64,000 nt of DNA from NCBI GenBank assembly GCA_036936605.1, contig JAUPFV010000002.1, positions 166,028,813 to 166,092,812 of the forward strand. Reading direction: 5' to 3'. The stretch comes from Limnanthes douglasii subsp. nivea. Lineage: Eukaryota; Streptophyta; Magnoliopsida; Brassicales; Limnanthaceae. Positions 35,851 to 48,590 of the stretch are shown in pieces. The position numbers were made by a program, and so were the translations under genes. How positions within the stretch are numbered: the stretch's first letter is position 1; every line of letters begins with the position of its first letter. The notes below the pieces were generated by a model. The model was not told the DNA's origin. It did no database searches and saw only the letters and a list, made by a program, of their open reading frames with translations.

Positions 35851-36479
35851 CCACTTCAAAGATGATCAGTCTCTGACTAGTTACCAAAATAATTGAAGTA
35901 CATGAATTCAAAACAACCATTAGATAAAATATAATTTTATTAATACTGCCGAATGTACACGTGGCACCTCATTTGAAGAGTTTAGAGTTTTTAGTCACTA
36001 TGCCACAATTAAATTTGAAAGCCAATTCGAACTAAACTACTACACCAAATATCCGAACAGGACAAATATATTAACTTTTGACTAAGCTAGTTGTTAATCA
36101 ACTTAAAACTATATGACTAATGGGTCTTTAAACTCGACTCAGTTTCACGACCCGATCCAATAAGCCCATGAGTCAGTAATTAAAGTATGATACCCCAACC
36201 ACTTTTATTAATGAGGGTGATTAGAATTTAATACTAGTAGGTAACTAAATTATCTCTCTACTCTACACACTAAACACAAAACACTACAAAATTATCAAAA
36301 CACCTTTTAAACACTTTACCAGATTGTCCTTAGCCAAAAATAAACCTCACCATCATTAAAACCTTCATGAGCCAACAAGATAGGAAAGAGTATGATGTTT
36401 ATCTAAACATCAATAAAATCGAATAAAACATTTGAAAAAAAGAAAAAATCACTCCTAATATAGTTTCAAGTGTTCTATA

Positions 36480-37560
36480 TTCCAAGGATGTTAAAGTAAT
36501 CGGCTCTGTTTATCGTGGATGCGATATGTACCCAGATTTACTCGTTTACTACCACATAGGGACCCTCCCAATTCAGTCCATCTTTCCAAGCCACTTGTTC
36601 TTTGTATGGAGAAATACTTTCCTCAAAACTTTATGACCTATCTTAAAGTCCCTCCTTTTTACCTTCGAAGTATAACGACTCCTCATCAAAGTTTGATAAT
36701 GAGTCGAATTCAAATGTGCTCTAACTCTCTTCTCTTTGACCAAATCAAGGTCTACTTTTCTTGCCTCTTCATTTGATCAAATCAAGGTCGAAGTATTCTA
36801 TAAGAATGTAAATTAGATTTTTCAGGGCTTACAACATCTACCATATACCAAGGCAAAATGAGTTTCTTGAGTAGCCTCTCTAAAAGTCGTTAGATAAGCC
36901 CGTAACACCTCTTGCAAACAATTAGTCCATTTCCCTACATCAGCTGTTAAATTTTTATTTAAACCTTCCAGAATATGCCTATTAGTTACTTCCACTTGAC
37001 TGTTTTCTTGAGGATGAAAAGGTGTGGAAAAACATTGTGTAATACCCCTCGAATTACAAAAAGAAGCAATTTCTCTGTTGTAAAATTTAGGACCGTTATT
37101 TATGGTAATTTTTCGAGGAACTCCAAAGTGACAACATATATTATTCACAATGAATTTGATAACATCCTTTGCTCTCGTACCGTTTAATGGTTAAGCTTCA
37201 GCCTACTTCGGAAAATAATCCACTGCCACAATAATCATTTGACGCCCTCCAGAAACCATGGGTAGTGGTCCTACTAAATATATTCCCCATCTATCAAAAG
37301 GAATATCTTTGGATATAGAAGTAAGGGCTACTGCTGGTTTGTGAATGGAATCAACAAAACGTTGACAAGTATCACAACCTCGTACTAAATTTTTTGCATT
37401 ATTCAGAATCGAAGCCCAATAATAGTCTGCCAACAAAACCCTTCTTGTCAAAGACTTAAACCCATAGTGAGCTGAACCTTCACCATCATGCAACTTAGAT
37501 AAAATCTCTTGAGACTTATATACTTCTTGTAATCTAACATATTATCACCATGAGCCTTGT
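36480..37560 (-). pseudogene. Tat-3 integrase
   Basis: The minus strand has the zinc-binding region (LADYYWASILNNAKNLV, CDTCQRFVDSIHKP), the start of the core (PFDRWGIYLVGPLP and VAVDYFPK, with the first catalytic Asp; 37493-37203), then ITINNGPKFYNREI (Asp changed to Asn) and TPFHPQENSQVEVTNRHILE with the catalytic Glu (37148-36822). A stop separates the two halves, and the C-terminus (36820-36480) is broken. Confidence 0.9.
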
Positions 37561-38068
37561 ATCTTAACCTCTGAGCTAACTTTACATCTTGCGGTAACGT
37601 ACCTCTAAGTAAAAAGTCGAGGATATCAGATCGCCAGTCACCTCAGATTGTATTTGGATTAACGAACACCTCCTTAGTATATTTACATTGTTATGATCGT
37701 GTAAAACTCGAAGCGCTTTCATGTAATAATATTCATGGATACTCTTCTGTGTAAGCAATGATTGCTAAATAATTAGCAATTGAATTATCTCCATGATCAA
37801 TATGCTCAACAACCACTTTATCAAACAAACGAGTCAAGCTTCAAAGATCACAAAGAAACAAAACTAACTGCTCTTTCTTAGACTCAAATATCCCTATCAT
37901 ATGACTTGCCACTAACTGTGAATCTATCTCCAAACAAACTATTCTCGTTCCACAAATAATGGCAATCCTTAAACTAGCCAATGCAACCTCGTATTCAACC
38001 TCGTTATTCGATGCATGGAACCCAAATCGAATAGCCTAGTACATAGCTTCTCCAGAAGGAGCAATCAA
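37561..38068 (-). pseudogene. Tat-3 second RNase H and spacer
   Basis: The minus strand near 38010-37900 reads NNEVEYEVALASLRIA and VCLEIDSQLVASHMI, the extra RNase H of the Tat clade with its E and D residues, followed by a poorly conserved tether to integrase. Confidence 0.8.
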
Positions 38069-38640
38069 TTAAACCCATGCACTCGATCCCAATATGGTAG
38101 AACCATAATCAGATCGAACCACCCATGTTGAGGCTTTTGGAAGTGATTCTTGAAATGTCCCCTCATCTGATCGACTTAGATGAAACTCGACCAAAACATC
38201 CGCTAAAGCTTGAGCATTATTTGCTGCCCAGGGAGAAAAATTTATATCAAAGTCTCCTAAGTCTACTAACCACTTGGTCATTCTACCAGAAATTTTTGGT
38301 CGTTGTAATACATTATTTAGTGGAAAATAAGTTCGAACAACAATTATATGAGCTTAAAAATAAGGGCGCATCTTTCTAGCAGCCACTACTAAAGCCAAAG
38401 GCAATTTTTTAGCCTCAAATATCTTTTCTCCGATGCCAGCAAACTCTTGCTAACATAATAGACTTGCTGTGAAGCTCGCCTTTTCTCTCGTATCAAAACA
38501 ACGCTAATAACAAAATCAGACACTACTATATACAAAATCAATTGTTCTCCAATTCGAGGCTTAGACAAGATTTTAGGTGATAACAAAAGTTCCTTAATTT
38601 TTGAAAAAGCCACTTCACATTGTGGTGTCCACACAAACTC
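38069..38640 (-). pseudogene. Tat-3 RNase H
   Basis: The minus strand reads WTPQCEVAFSKIKELLLSP and YIVVSDFVISVVLIREK (38634-38389), then MTKWLVDLGDFDINFSPWAA with NNAQALADVLVEF (38281-38069). This is the normal RNase H of Ty3/gypsy Pol, with a break near 38330-38390. Confidence 0.88.
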
Positions 38641-39320
38641 TTTGGGCCTTCGTAAAACTTGGAAAAAAAGAGAACACTTGTCAGAAAATCTAGAAATAAA
38701 AATGATTAAGAGCAGCTAACTTTCCTGTTTTAATTAGCACCTCCTTTATAGTTCGAGGTTATGTCATTGATACCAAAGCCTTTAACTATTCAGGATCAAA
38801 TTCTATCCCCTTTTTCACTGATGATATACCCTAGAAACTTTCTTAACTTTACGCCAAAAGTACATTTTTAGGATTTACCTTCAGTTTAATGGCCCTTAAA
38901 TTCAGAAAAGTCTCCTCCAAAAATTTCAAGTCTTCACCATCTATTGTACTTTTAACCAGCATATCATCAATGTAAACTTCCATATTTCTCCCAATATGAG
39001 AAGCAAAAGCCTTATTCACCAGTCTCTAATATGTCGACCCTGCATTCTTTAGACCAAACGACATAACTCTGTAACAATATAATCCTCGATCATTTATAAA
39101 TGCAGTACTCTCCTGATCTTTTGGATTCATCTCAGTCTGGTTATACCCTAAAAATGAATCCATAAAAGTGGAATAAATCAATTGATATATTCGAGGAACA
39201 TGAATAGGTAACGTCAAGACATATTCTCCATTTCCCATTCTTCGTCTTAACCAATACCAGGTTAGCAGTCCAAAGTGTGTATTGCGCCTCCCGAATATGT
39301 TGAACCTTAGTTAATCAATC
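38641..39320 (-). pseudogene. Tat-3 reverse transcriptase
   Basis: The minus strand reads RIYQLIYSTFMDSFLGYNQT (first Asp) and TAFINDRGLYCYRVMSFGLK (39238-39026), then in another frame MEVYIDDMLVKS near 38985-38945, the Y-x-D-D catalytic box. The 3' part (38940-38641) is frame-broken. Confidence 0.88.
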
Positions 39321-39659
39321 CACTTCTGCCATAATAGCTTCAAAGTTTTCAATAGAGAAAGCTCGTCTCTTCTAAATAATAGACATGACCTTTGGATTTA
39401 AAGCTAAGATATGACATATTACTTATGGTGGAATTTCTATTACATCTTATGTTTTCCAAGCGAAAACACCCAAATTATAGAACAGACACTGCAACAACTG
39501 AAAACGCAAAATGGGTGACAGTAATGCCCCTATTCATAGACATTTCCCATTTGTAACTGTATACTCTTCGATATACTCACTTACTGCCAATGGACCTGAG
39601 GTTTCCCTTGGATCATCCACGTCATCTTCATCCAAGGTGAACCCCTTCGATTGTTATTC

Positions 39660-40150
39660 TGCCATCTAGTCATTGGAGTTAGATGTTCGAGAGCTAAGGA
39701 TTGTTGCATAACACTCTCTGGCTACCTGCTGATCGTTTCAGACCACCCCAATATGACCCGCAATAACATACTTCACACATTAATGAATGGTGAAGACTAC
39801 AACATACATTTTTGATAGCCAAGATCTCGCAAAGATAACATTGGAACTTGTTGGACATTTATCCACCCTGAACAAAACTTGGACCCTCTTTTTAAAAATA
39901 CATTTTCCTAAATATACTTCTCCCTCGAATTCGCGAATCACTTGAGTTGTTACTCCTATAAACCCAATTATGGTGTTTTCAGATAAAAGAATCTTAGGTG
40001 GATTACGCATCCTATCATATATAGATTTAAATAGAACATTCGTTGAACTACCTGTATCTATCAAAATACGTCGAATATCAACCCCAATAATGTCTGCCCG
40101 TATAAACACCGCGCATCTTCATGAGGTCTTGTTGGCCCCTGAAGATCGTC
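39660..40150 (-). pseudogene. Tat-3 aspartic protease
   Basis: The minus-strand open stretch 40109-39780 contains RRILIDTGSSTNVLFKSIYD, the D-T-G active site of retroelement proteases, plus the flap-side EFEGEVYLGK. It is one of the better preserved domains in Tat-3. Confidence 0.88.
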
Positions 40151-40379
40151 ATCATTAAACAAAAAAACAATGTATTTCATACAAATGAGTAGACATTTTA
40201 AACCTTTATTTTAGTAGCCAAACTCAATACATGTTTTTTTGTAGAGCTATTAGTGTTACTATTCATAGTATCTCCACCAAAAGTTGCTAAGGACTCAAAA
40301 AACTAACACAACTTCAAACCCGTCCTAGAACCAGTGGTTCATCCACAACTAACAAAATTAATTGATTTGGGTCTGCATC

Positions 40380-42067
40380 TAAATACTCTATCCCTGCATC
40401 TCTATCCCTGCATCAAACTTTTCACATTTAGAATCCGGAATCATCAATGAACTTTCCTGCTTCAAATTTGGATTAGCAATTTGCTGCGTTGATGTGCTTA
40501 GATTTTTTAACCCACTACTTTGGCCTTTGATAAAAGCTGTTAACTTGCCATTTTCTATCAAAATATGTATTTCTTTCTTTAACGCTATACAATCTGCAGT
40601 ATCATGTCCGATGTCATTGTGATACTTACAATACCTATTGTTGCGCTCTTCTCTTGGCCTATTTATTGGAGTTGGCTTTTTAAAGTGCAATTGACCTTTA
40701 GATTTCTCATAGATAGCTGCTATAATCGAAGTCAGCTCAGCGAAATATTCTGGTCTTATCCACTGATTTGGTCTCGGCTGGTAAGGTTGATGATTATAGC
40801 CATGAGTTGGAGCCCCTCTTGTCCGAGGAGGTATATTAGTATTAATCCTCGAACGAGGTGGTTCTTGAGAATTTTAAGTGTGCACTTGGCTCCCTTGACC
40901 AGTAAATGCATGTCTTGAAGTCCTCGAAGTAGAACTCGAACCCTGGTAGATTCTTCAACTTTAATTTCCTCCTCAACTTGAGCCATCAGAGCTCCAAATA
41001 TCAAAGCCCTTCTTTTAGTTGTCTCATTTATCAAATCCCCCGGAAGTAAGCCTTGTATAAAAGATGCCATGGCGACAAGTTCTTCACAATCCTTTAACTC
41101 TGTTTTTGTTAATACAAATCGCCTCAAATAATATTTGAACTTTTCCATTACAAGTTATTTTTATTGTATATTGTGTCACAATTGGCTCGCATTTCCTTGC
41201 TTTCTACAAATTGTCTTCGAAACACAGTATAAAAAATTCTAAAATTGGTAACAGATCCTCTCGAAATCCTGCTATACCACTTAGAACCCTTAAAAATCGG
41301 AGAAAAAACTATGCAAACCAACGTATCATCATCCTCAAAATTCATCATATAACTCTTAAATTGTTCAATGTGGTCATCAAGATCTTGCGTTCCATCAAAA
41401 TTTTATACCTTTGAAATATAAAAACGCCTCGAAAGTGGTATTGACTTGATATCTGCAGATAAAGGAAAACTCTTCGAATCCACTCCTTGCATATATTGAT
41501 CATTTCCCTTAGTTTCCATTATTGCATACAAATTTTGACATGATCATCTCCAATCCACTCCCTTACTTTCTTTCTTTGATTTATATTCCTTACGCAACTT
41601 TTGATACCAACTTCTTTCCCCCTTCGCTTTTTTATGCCTTTCTTGTCTAAATAAACAACCCTCAAAGTTCGAACCGGAAAATTCACTATCACTCGACAAA
41701 ATATATCATTGTTTATCCTTTTTATCTCTCTGCGAGGAACAATGTTTTTTATGATCTCTTTGAATCTGAGAGCTATATAGGATTCATCTGATAACTTTTC
41801 CACCTCATCTTTTTCATCAACTCTACGCACTTCAGATTTCAATCTACTAGATCGAATTTGTTGTTCTCTCCGTGCATATTGTTAATTTAGAACATTTATT
41901 TTTTCTAACATTCAATTCATTCGACTCTCAATGTCAGATTGATTACACTGCTCATGGATTTGAGAATTACCTCGACCTTCTTCCATGACACTTACTTACA
42001 TGTCTAAATCTGACATAATAACTTCAATTGCTTCACAAACTGTTGGATAACCTCTTGTCTCCTCTAG
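40380..42067 (-). pseudogene. Tat-3 gag, cut by chromovirus insertion
   Basis: The capsid core appears at 41348-41148 (KWYSRISRGSVTNFR, FRRQFVESKEMRANCD) and 41148-40756 (LTKTELKDCEELVAMASFIQ, GLLPGDL). The knuckle-like RYCKYHNDIGHDTADC with IALKKEIHILIENGKL is at 40690-40388, typical of Tat/Athila gag. The stretch 41842-41519 is a charged N-terminal or leader part. The chromovirus begins at 42068. Confidence 0.85.
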
Positions 42068-42937
42068 TGATGTGATCCTAGATGAGACAAGGAGCTTAGA
42101 ACATGGAAATGTGCAAGAACCAGATGAACAACTTGAAAAAGAAGATGAGCCTGAAGTTGAAGATATTCTTATTTTACCGGCTGGTCCAACAACTCGATCA
42201 AGAGCAAAACAATTTAACAAAGCTGTTGGAGGATTGCTTAATCAACTAGAGAATCCACGTGATCAAAACAGTAAGTATGGTGTAAAAGCTTGTCAAACCA
42301 CTTTGGTCTTGATTCAAGCTAATTGATTTCAACAAATGAGAAAGTGTCTCGATTTTATTCTTTTTCCCTTGTTCAAGTTTTGTCCCAATGGGTTTTCTTG
42401 ACAATGTTTTTAATGAGGCAATTGTTTCACTTCACCATTGCCCATTTGTTGGAATAAAAGCCCAAGCCCATCTACACCAAAAGCCACGTCCTTGGAGGAG
42501 GGAAGGGTCTGATTTCCAGCTTATATCATTAATACTTTGTATTTTCAATATTGAAGCATTCTGTTTCCAAGAAAAACCTTAATTGTTTTAGAGGCATGCA
42601 TTATGTTTCCAAGAACATGCTTAATTGTGTTCAAGGCTAGTTCTTTCTCCTATAAAAACTATGTACTCAGAATTCTAATGGTTAGACTATCTTTGATTCT
42701 GAAAAAACTTCTTAAGTTTTACTCTTCTCTTGTTAGTGTGTAATATCCACAAGAAAATCTGTTCTTCATTTGGTGCGTCATATCCTAAGGAAGATCAGTT
42801 GGAATATCAAAGGCCTTTCCACAACCTTTGTGTGACCTATTGATTCACATCCTTTGATCCTTTAATCCTTTTGGGTTCCTGGTTGCAAAGTTATCCCTAT
42901 CACATTTCAGAGTGTCAATTCTAGGAGGAGTTTATCA
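42068..42937 (+). repeat. Chromovirus 5' LTR (870 bp)
   Basis: TG...CA ends with TGAT/ATCA inverted repeats. A TATA box (cctataaaaact) is at 42649-42660. It contains a copy of the Pol C-terminal frame (42072-42326) because Pol overlaps the LTR. Confidence 0.95.
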
Positions 42938-42939
42938 AG

Positions 42940-42951
42940 TGGTATCAGAGC
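42940..42951 (+). promoter_or_regulatory. Chromovirus primer-binding site (initiator tRNA-Met type)
   Basis: tggtatcagagc two bases after the LTR, complementary to the 3' end of plant initiator tRNA-Met. Confidence 0.92.
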
Positions 42952-43269
42952 AACATTCTGAAAGTTGGGTATTCTCTTTCTCATTAATTTTTCTTCATCT
43001 ATTTTATATTATTAGTTTGTTTGTGAAGATTTGAGTGTTAGTGTGATGATTTCATTTTGAATCACGAAATTCTGATCTGTTTCACCCTAGTTATAGTTGT
43101 TTGAGATTTAAAATCGTAGAAAATCGTTTTTAGGTGCTGTTGTGAAACTTATCTCTTAATATTCTTAGGAAAACAGTTTTGGATATGTTTTATGGTTTTA
43201 AATATATTGAAGAACTTTCCAAGGAATTGTTGCTGGTGATTTTTTTTTTGTTTTGTTTTGTAGAAAAGG

Positions 43270-44520
43270 ATGTCTAGTTCAAATGATGTAGAAAACAGTA
43301 ATTTCAATAACAACAAGCTTCTAATTGAAGCTATGACAAAGTAGATAGACACCAAGATAGATGCATTTCGCGAAGAGCTTCAATCAAACACTGACCATGA
43401 GCGGAACCGTTCACGACAAACCAATCCAAGAAGAAACCATGAACTACCTGAACAATTCAGAAATGAAGCCGCTGATGAATATTATGAACGCATGAGCAAT
43501 TCGTCTCGAAACATCCATAGAAGGCACCATAGACGTACAAGAGAGGTCAACGAACGTATGCGTGACAAACTTGGAGGTCTCAAGATTAAGATTCCACCAT
43601 TCCATGAAAAAACGATCCAGATGCCTATTTGGAATAGGAAAAGAAGATTGAACTCGTTTTCAACGTTCAACACTACACGTAGACCAATCGAGTAAGAATT
43701 GCTGTTACTGAATTTTATGATTATGCTCTTAGTTGGTGGGATCAACTAGTTACCTCAAGAAGGCGTAATGAGGAACATCCTATAGAATCACGGGCAGAAA
43801 TGAAAGCCATTATGCGGAAGAGGTTTGTTCCTAGTCATTACCACCGTGAGCTGCATCTAAAGCTGAGGAGATTAACACAAGGAAGCCGATCTGTTGAAGA
43901 GTATTATCAAGAAATGGAGACCTTAATGTTGCGAGCTGATATTTCAGAAGATAGAGAGGCAACAATGTCAAGGTTTCTTGGGGGTTTAAATAGAGAAATT
44001 CAAGACAGATTGGAAACTCAGTATTATGTTGAACTAGAAGAGATGCTACACAAAGCTTTGCTATTTGAACAACAAGTTAAAAGAAAGAACTCCTCAAGAT
44101 CAAGTTACGGTTCAAAGGCAGTAACAATTAAGCCAAGTTATTCAAAAGATGAGAAGACCAATTATCAGAAAGGAAGCAGTGTAGAGGTGAACCAAAAATC
44201 TGGAACACCATTGTCTATTGATAACAAGGGCAAACCTAAAGATGTTGCAATCAGAACTTGTGATGTTAAGTGTTTCAAGTGCAAAGGGATGGGACATTAT
44301 GCTAATGAGTGTTCTAATAAGAAGATTATGACAATTCTAGATAATGGAGAAATAATTTCAGAGGAAGAAGAAATTGTCTCCGATTCTTCTGAAGAACACT
44401 TAGAGCGACCTGCTAAAGGAGATTTATTGGTAGCCAGAAGAAGGTCTTTAAGCGTTCAAACAAAAGAAGAAGAACAAGAGCAAAGGGAGAATCTGTTTCA
44501 CACTAGGTGTCTTGTTCAAG
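43270..44520 (+). pseudogene. Chromovirus gag
   Basis: The ATG at 43270 opens MSSSNDVENSN. A stop occurs at 43342-43344, the frame reopens and runs through 43695, and a shift moves it to the frame beginning at 43800. The capsid core there reads MRKRFVPSHYHRELHLKLRR, then GSRSVEEYYQEMETLMLRAD. The zinc knuckle is CFKCKGMGHYANECSN near 44270-44320, followed by an acidic stretch. A start-proximal A/T run follows the PBS by about 320 bases. Confidence 0.9.
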
Positions 44521-45660
44521 GGAAAGTTTGTAGCCCTATTATCGATGGAGGCAGTTGTACCAATGTGGCAAGTGAGTCTATGGTAAAGAAGCTTGGTTTA
44601 AAAACGAAAAAGCATCCAGCACCTTACAAGCTTCAATAGCTTAACGACAATGGAGAAATGAAAGTTAGCCACCAAGTAGAAGTTCCCTTAGCCATTGGTA
44701 AGTACGAAGATGAAGTTTTATGTGATGTTCTACCAATGGAGGCTAGTCACATACCGTTAGGAAGGCCATGTCAATCTAATCGAAAGGTTATCCATGATGG
44801 ATTCACTAATCGCCATACATTTGAGTTTCAAGGAAGGAAAACCACTCTAGTTCCCATGACTCCACGAGAAGTTTACCAGGATCAAAAGCATATGCAGAAC
44901 AAGGAAAGTCGGGTAACTAAACATTCGAATTTCTATGCAAAATCTGGCGAGGTTAAGAAAGCATTATTTTCTAAGCAACCTATGTTACTTTTTGTGTTTA
45001 AGGAAACTCTTATGAGTTTAACTAACTTGATACCGGTGTTGCCGAGTGAGATGACTTCTCTCTTGCAGGAATTTGAAGATGTATTCCCTAAAGACAATCC
45101 AGAGGGGCTTCCACCAATTAGAGGCATCGAACACCAAATAGATTTTGTACCTGGAGCCTCCCTTCCTAACAGACCTGCTTATAGAACTAATCCAGTGGAG
45201 ACAAAAGAATTGCAAAGGCAAATCAGTGAACTGATGGAAAAAGGACATATCCGTGAAAGCATGAGTCCTTGTGCGGTACCAGTTCTACTTGTGCCCAAGA
45301 AAGATGGAAGCTGGAGAATGTGTGTTGATTGCAGAGCCATCAACAACATAACAGTAAAGTATCGCCATCCTATACCTAGATTAGATAATATGTTAGATGA
45401 ATTGCATGGTTCTAGCATTTTTTCTATGATTGATCTTAAAAGTGGTTATCACCAAATTAGGATGAAAGAAGGGGATGAGTGGAAAACTGCATTTAAAACT
45501 AAGCATGGACTATATGAATGGTTAGTAATGCCATTTGGGCTGACTAAGGCACCTAGTACATTCATGCGGTTAATGAATCATGTTCTAAGGGCTTATATAG
45601 GAGTTTTTGATGTAGTATATTTCGATGACATCTTAATTTAAGCAAGTTCTTTGAAGAACA
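44520..45660 (+). pseudogene. Chromovirus protease and reverse transcriptase
   Basis: The protease region has IIDGGSCTNVASESMVKKLG at about 44540, where the family's usual D-S-G triad reads D-G-G. A TAG replaces a Trp codon at 44637-44639. The frame resumes at 44658 and continues through [55 protein letters not shown] (first Asp), [14 protein letters not shown] and VVYFDDILI (catalytic Y-x-D-D variant). One missing base right after the catalytic box produces a stop at 45639-45641. Confidence 0.93.
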
Positions 45661-46443
45661 TGTTCACCATTTGAAATTGATTTTAAGTGTACTTAAGAAG
45701 GAAAATCTCTATGCTAATCTTAAGAAATGCACTTTTTGTACCGATAATCTTGTCTTTTTAGGTTTTGTTATAAGTGCAGATGGTATTACGGTGGATGAGG
45801 AAAAGGTTAAGGCAATCCGCGAATGGCCAAGTCCAAAAAAATAGGAGAAGTGAGAAGCTTCCACGGCCTTGCAGGATTTTATAGGCGTTTTGTCAAAGAT
45901 TTCAGCACCTTAGCTGCACCACTCACTGAAATAATACAGAAGGACGTTGGTTTCAAGTGGGAACAAGCTCAAGAAGAAGCATTTCAATCCTTAAAAGAGA
46001 AGCTTACTCATGCTCCTGTCTTGACATTACCTGATTTTCTTAAAACTTTTGAGATTGAATGTGATGTTTCTGGAATTGGGATTGGAGTTGTTTTGATGCA
46101 GAATAAAAAGCCCGTAGCTTATTTCAGTGAAAAGCTTGGAGGAGCTACTCAAAACTATCCTACTTATGACAAGGAGTTGTATGCCTTAGTTCGAGCTTTG
46201 CAAACATGGCAGCATTACTTGTGTCCAAAGGAGTGTGTCATACACACTGACCATGAATCTCTCAAACACCTAAAAGGTCAGCAAAAACTTAACAAAAGAC
46301 ATGCAAGGTGGATAGAATTTATTGAGACATTTCCATATGTCATCAAATACAAACAAGGTAAAGAAAATATTGTTGCTGATGCATTGTCCCGAAGGTATGC
46401 CTTAATCACTACTCTTGAAGCTAAGATTTTAGGTATGTCATGA
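45660..46443 (+). pseudogene. Chromovirus RT end and RNase H
   Basis: In the shifted frame the RT thumb and connection follow, then RNase H (45823-46443): [67 protein letters not shown] and [11 protein letters not shown]. The D-E-D-D residues are visible. Confidence 0.93.
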
Positions 46444-46465
46444 AAATGATTCTGATTTTGGAAAG

Positions 46466-47900
46466 ATGTATCAAGCATGTGAAAAGTTTGCTTTAGGGCG
46501 GTTCTATAGGCATGAAAGATTCTTATTCTTTGATAAACGTTTATGTGTGCCTAATTGTTCCATGAGAGATTTACTTGTTAGAGAAGCCCATGGAGGAGGC
46601 TTAATGGGACATTTTGGAATAGCTAAAACTCTCAAGGTAATGTTGGATCACTTCCATTGGCCACATATGAGGAGGGATGTTGAAAGAATCTGTGACAGAT
46701 GTGCTACTTGCAAACAAGACAAATCTAAGGTTCAATCCCACGGTTTGTATACTCCTTTACCTATATTCCTACGCATCCTTGGAATGATATATCTATGGAC
46801 TTTGTAGTTGGATTGCCTAGGACTAGAACTAGTAAGAATTCCATTTTTGTGGTTGTTGATCGATTCTTTGTCACAAAACTGATGATGCGTTGCACATTGC
46901 TAATCTGTTCTTTAAAGAGATAGTTCATTTGCATGGCATGCCTAGGACGATAGTTTCAGATAGGGACACTAAGTTTCTAAGTTACTTTTGAAAAACTTTG
47001 TGGTCTAAGTTAGGGACTAAGCTTTTATTTTCTACTACCTGTCACCCACAAACTGATGGACAAACAAAAGTAGTAAATAGGACTTTGTCCACTCTTCTAC
47101 GTGCATTAATTAAAAAGAACTTGAAAACTTGGGAAGAATGTTTACCGCATGTTGAATTTGCATACAATCATTCTATGCATTCTGCTTCTAAGTACTCTCC
47201 TTTTCAAATTGTTTATGGCTTTAACCCAATATCTCCTTTGGATCTAATTCCTTTGCCTTTGAGTGAAAGATCTAGCATAGATGGGAAAAAGAAAGCTGAA
47301 CTTGTAAAACAGATCCATGATGATGCAAGGAAAAACATAGAAAAGAAAACTGAGCAATATGTCAAACAAGCAAACAAGGGAAGACGTGAGAAAGTTTTTG
47401 AGGTTGGAGATCAAGTATGGGTGCACTTAAGAAAGGAAAGACATCTATAAGAGAGGAAGTCAAAATTGATGCCTAGAATTGATGGACCATTTGAAGTAAC
47501 AAAAAAGATCAACAATAATGCGTATCAACTTGACCTACGAGGTAAGTATAAAGTGAGTCCTACCTTTATTGTTTCTGATTTGGTTCCTTTTATCGCAGAT
47601 GAAATGGATTTGAGGTCAAATCCTTTTCAAGTGGGAGAGGATGATGTGATCCTAGATGACACAAGGAGCTTAGAACATGGAAATGTGCAAGAACAAGATG
47701 AACAACTTGAAAAAGAAGATGAGCTTGAAGTTGAAGATATTCTTATTTTACCGGTTGGTCCAACAACTCAATCAAGAGCAAAACAAATTAACAAAGCTGT
47801 TGGAGGATTGCTTAATCAACTAGAGAATCCACGTGATCAAAACAGCAAGTATGGTGGAAAAGCTTGTCAAACCACTTTGGTCTTGATTCAAGCTAATTGA
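46466..47900 (+). pseudogene. Chromovirus integrase and C-terminal tail
   Basis: The zinc-binding region ([26 protein letters not shown]) is at 46466-46807. The catalytic core is broken between 46800 and 46998 ([21 protein letters not shown] is recognisable). The Glu region reads [20 protein letters not shown] at 47029-47090. The GPF/Y region reads [19 protein letters not shown] at about 47480. The tail crosses into the 3' LTR, with [18 protein letters not shown], and stops at 47898-47900. CRM-type elements also carry a C-terminal tail ending near the LTR, with a similar GPxTRxRA phrase, hence the tentative affiliation. Confidence 0.9.
47631..47641 (+). promoter_or_regulatory. Chromovirus polypurine tract
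   Basis: gtgggagagga directly before the 3' LTR start at 47642. It overlaps the coding frame. Confidence 0.85.
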
Positions 47901-48504
47901 TTTCAACAAATGAGAAAGTGTCTCGATTGTACTCTTTTTCCCTTGTTCAAGTTTTGTCCCAATGGGTTTTCTTGACAAGGTTTTTAATGAGGCAATTGTT
48001 TCACTTCACCATTGCCCATTTGTTGAAATAAAAGCCCAAGGCCCATCTACACCAAAAGCCACGTCCTTGGAGGAGGGAAGGGTCTGATTTCCAGCTTATA
48101 TCATTAATACTTTGTAGTTTCAATATTAAAGCATTCTGTTTCCAAGAAAAGCCTTAATTGTTTTAGAGGCATGCATTATGTTTCCAAGAACAGCCTTAAT
48201 TGTGTTCAAGGCTAGTTCTTTCTCCTATAAAAACTATGTACTCAGAATTCTAATGGTTAGACTATCTTTGATTCTGAAAAAACTTCTACTCTTCTCTTGT
48301 TGGTGTGTAATATCCACAAGAAAACCTGTTCTTCATTTGGTACGTCATATCCTAAGGAAGATTAGTTCGAATATCAAAGGCCTTTCCACAACCTTTGTGT
48401 GACCTATCGATCCACATCCTTTGATCCTTGAATCCTTTTGGGTTCCTGGTTGCAAAGTTATCCCTATCCCATTTCAGAGTGCCGATTCTAGGAGGAGTTT
48501 ATCA
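47642..48504 (+). repeat. Chromovirus 3' LTR (863 bp)
   Basis: Near-identical partner of 42068-42937, with the same ends. It lacks a short ttaag segment present in the 5' copy around 42710 and has scattered substitutions. Confidence 0.95.
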
Positions 48505-48590
48505 TCTGGTTCCATTATAAGCAACAATATTAACTAGAAATTTTATCTTTTCTGATTTCAGGAGTGTTATCTAGGTACCTTAATTTTCTT

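Larger units (their letters stand above)
42068..48504 (+). mobile_element. Ty3/gypsy chromovirus-like LTR retrotransposon (CRM- or Galadriel-like), full length with TSD
   Basis: LTRs at 42068-42937 and 47642-48504 begin TGATGTG and end TTTATCA. They are flanked by TCTAG (42063-42067) and TCTGG (48505-48509), a 5-bp duplication with one difference. A methionine-tRNA-type PBS and a polypurine tract lie just inside. Gag, PR, RT, RH and INT follow in order. No chromodomain was recognised, and the C-terminal end of Pol continues into the 3' LTR. By eye, the two LTRs differ at about 8 of the first 230 bases, so the insertion is not very recent. Frameshifts and stops inactivate it. Confidence 0.93.

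Noticed and set aside
42072..42326. An independent small gene in the 5' LTR
   Set aside because: It is the LTR copy of the chromovirus Pol C-terminus that overlaps the 3' LTR.
48178..48402. Plus-strand open frames inside the chromovirus LTRs (also 56480-56785)
   Set aside because: They lie over the LTR promoter and leader, differ between LTR copies, and have no coding signature.
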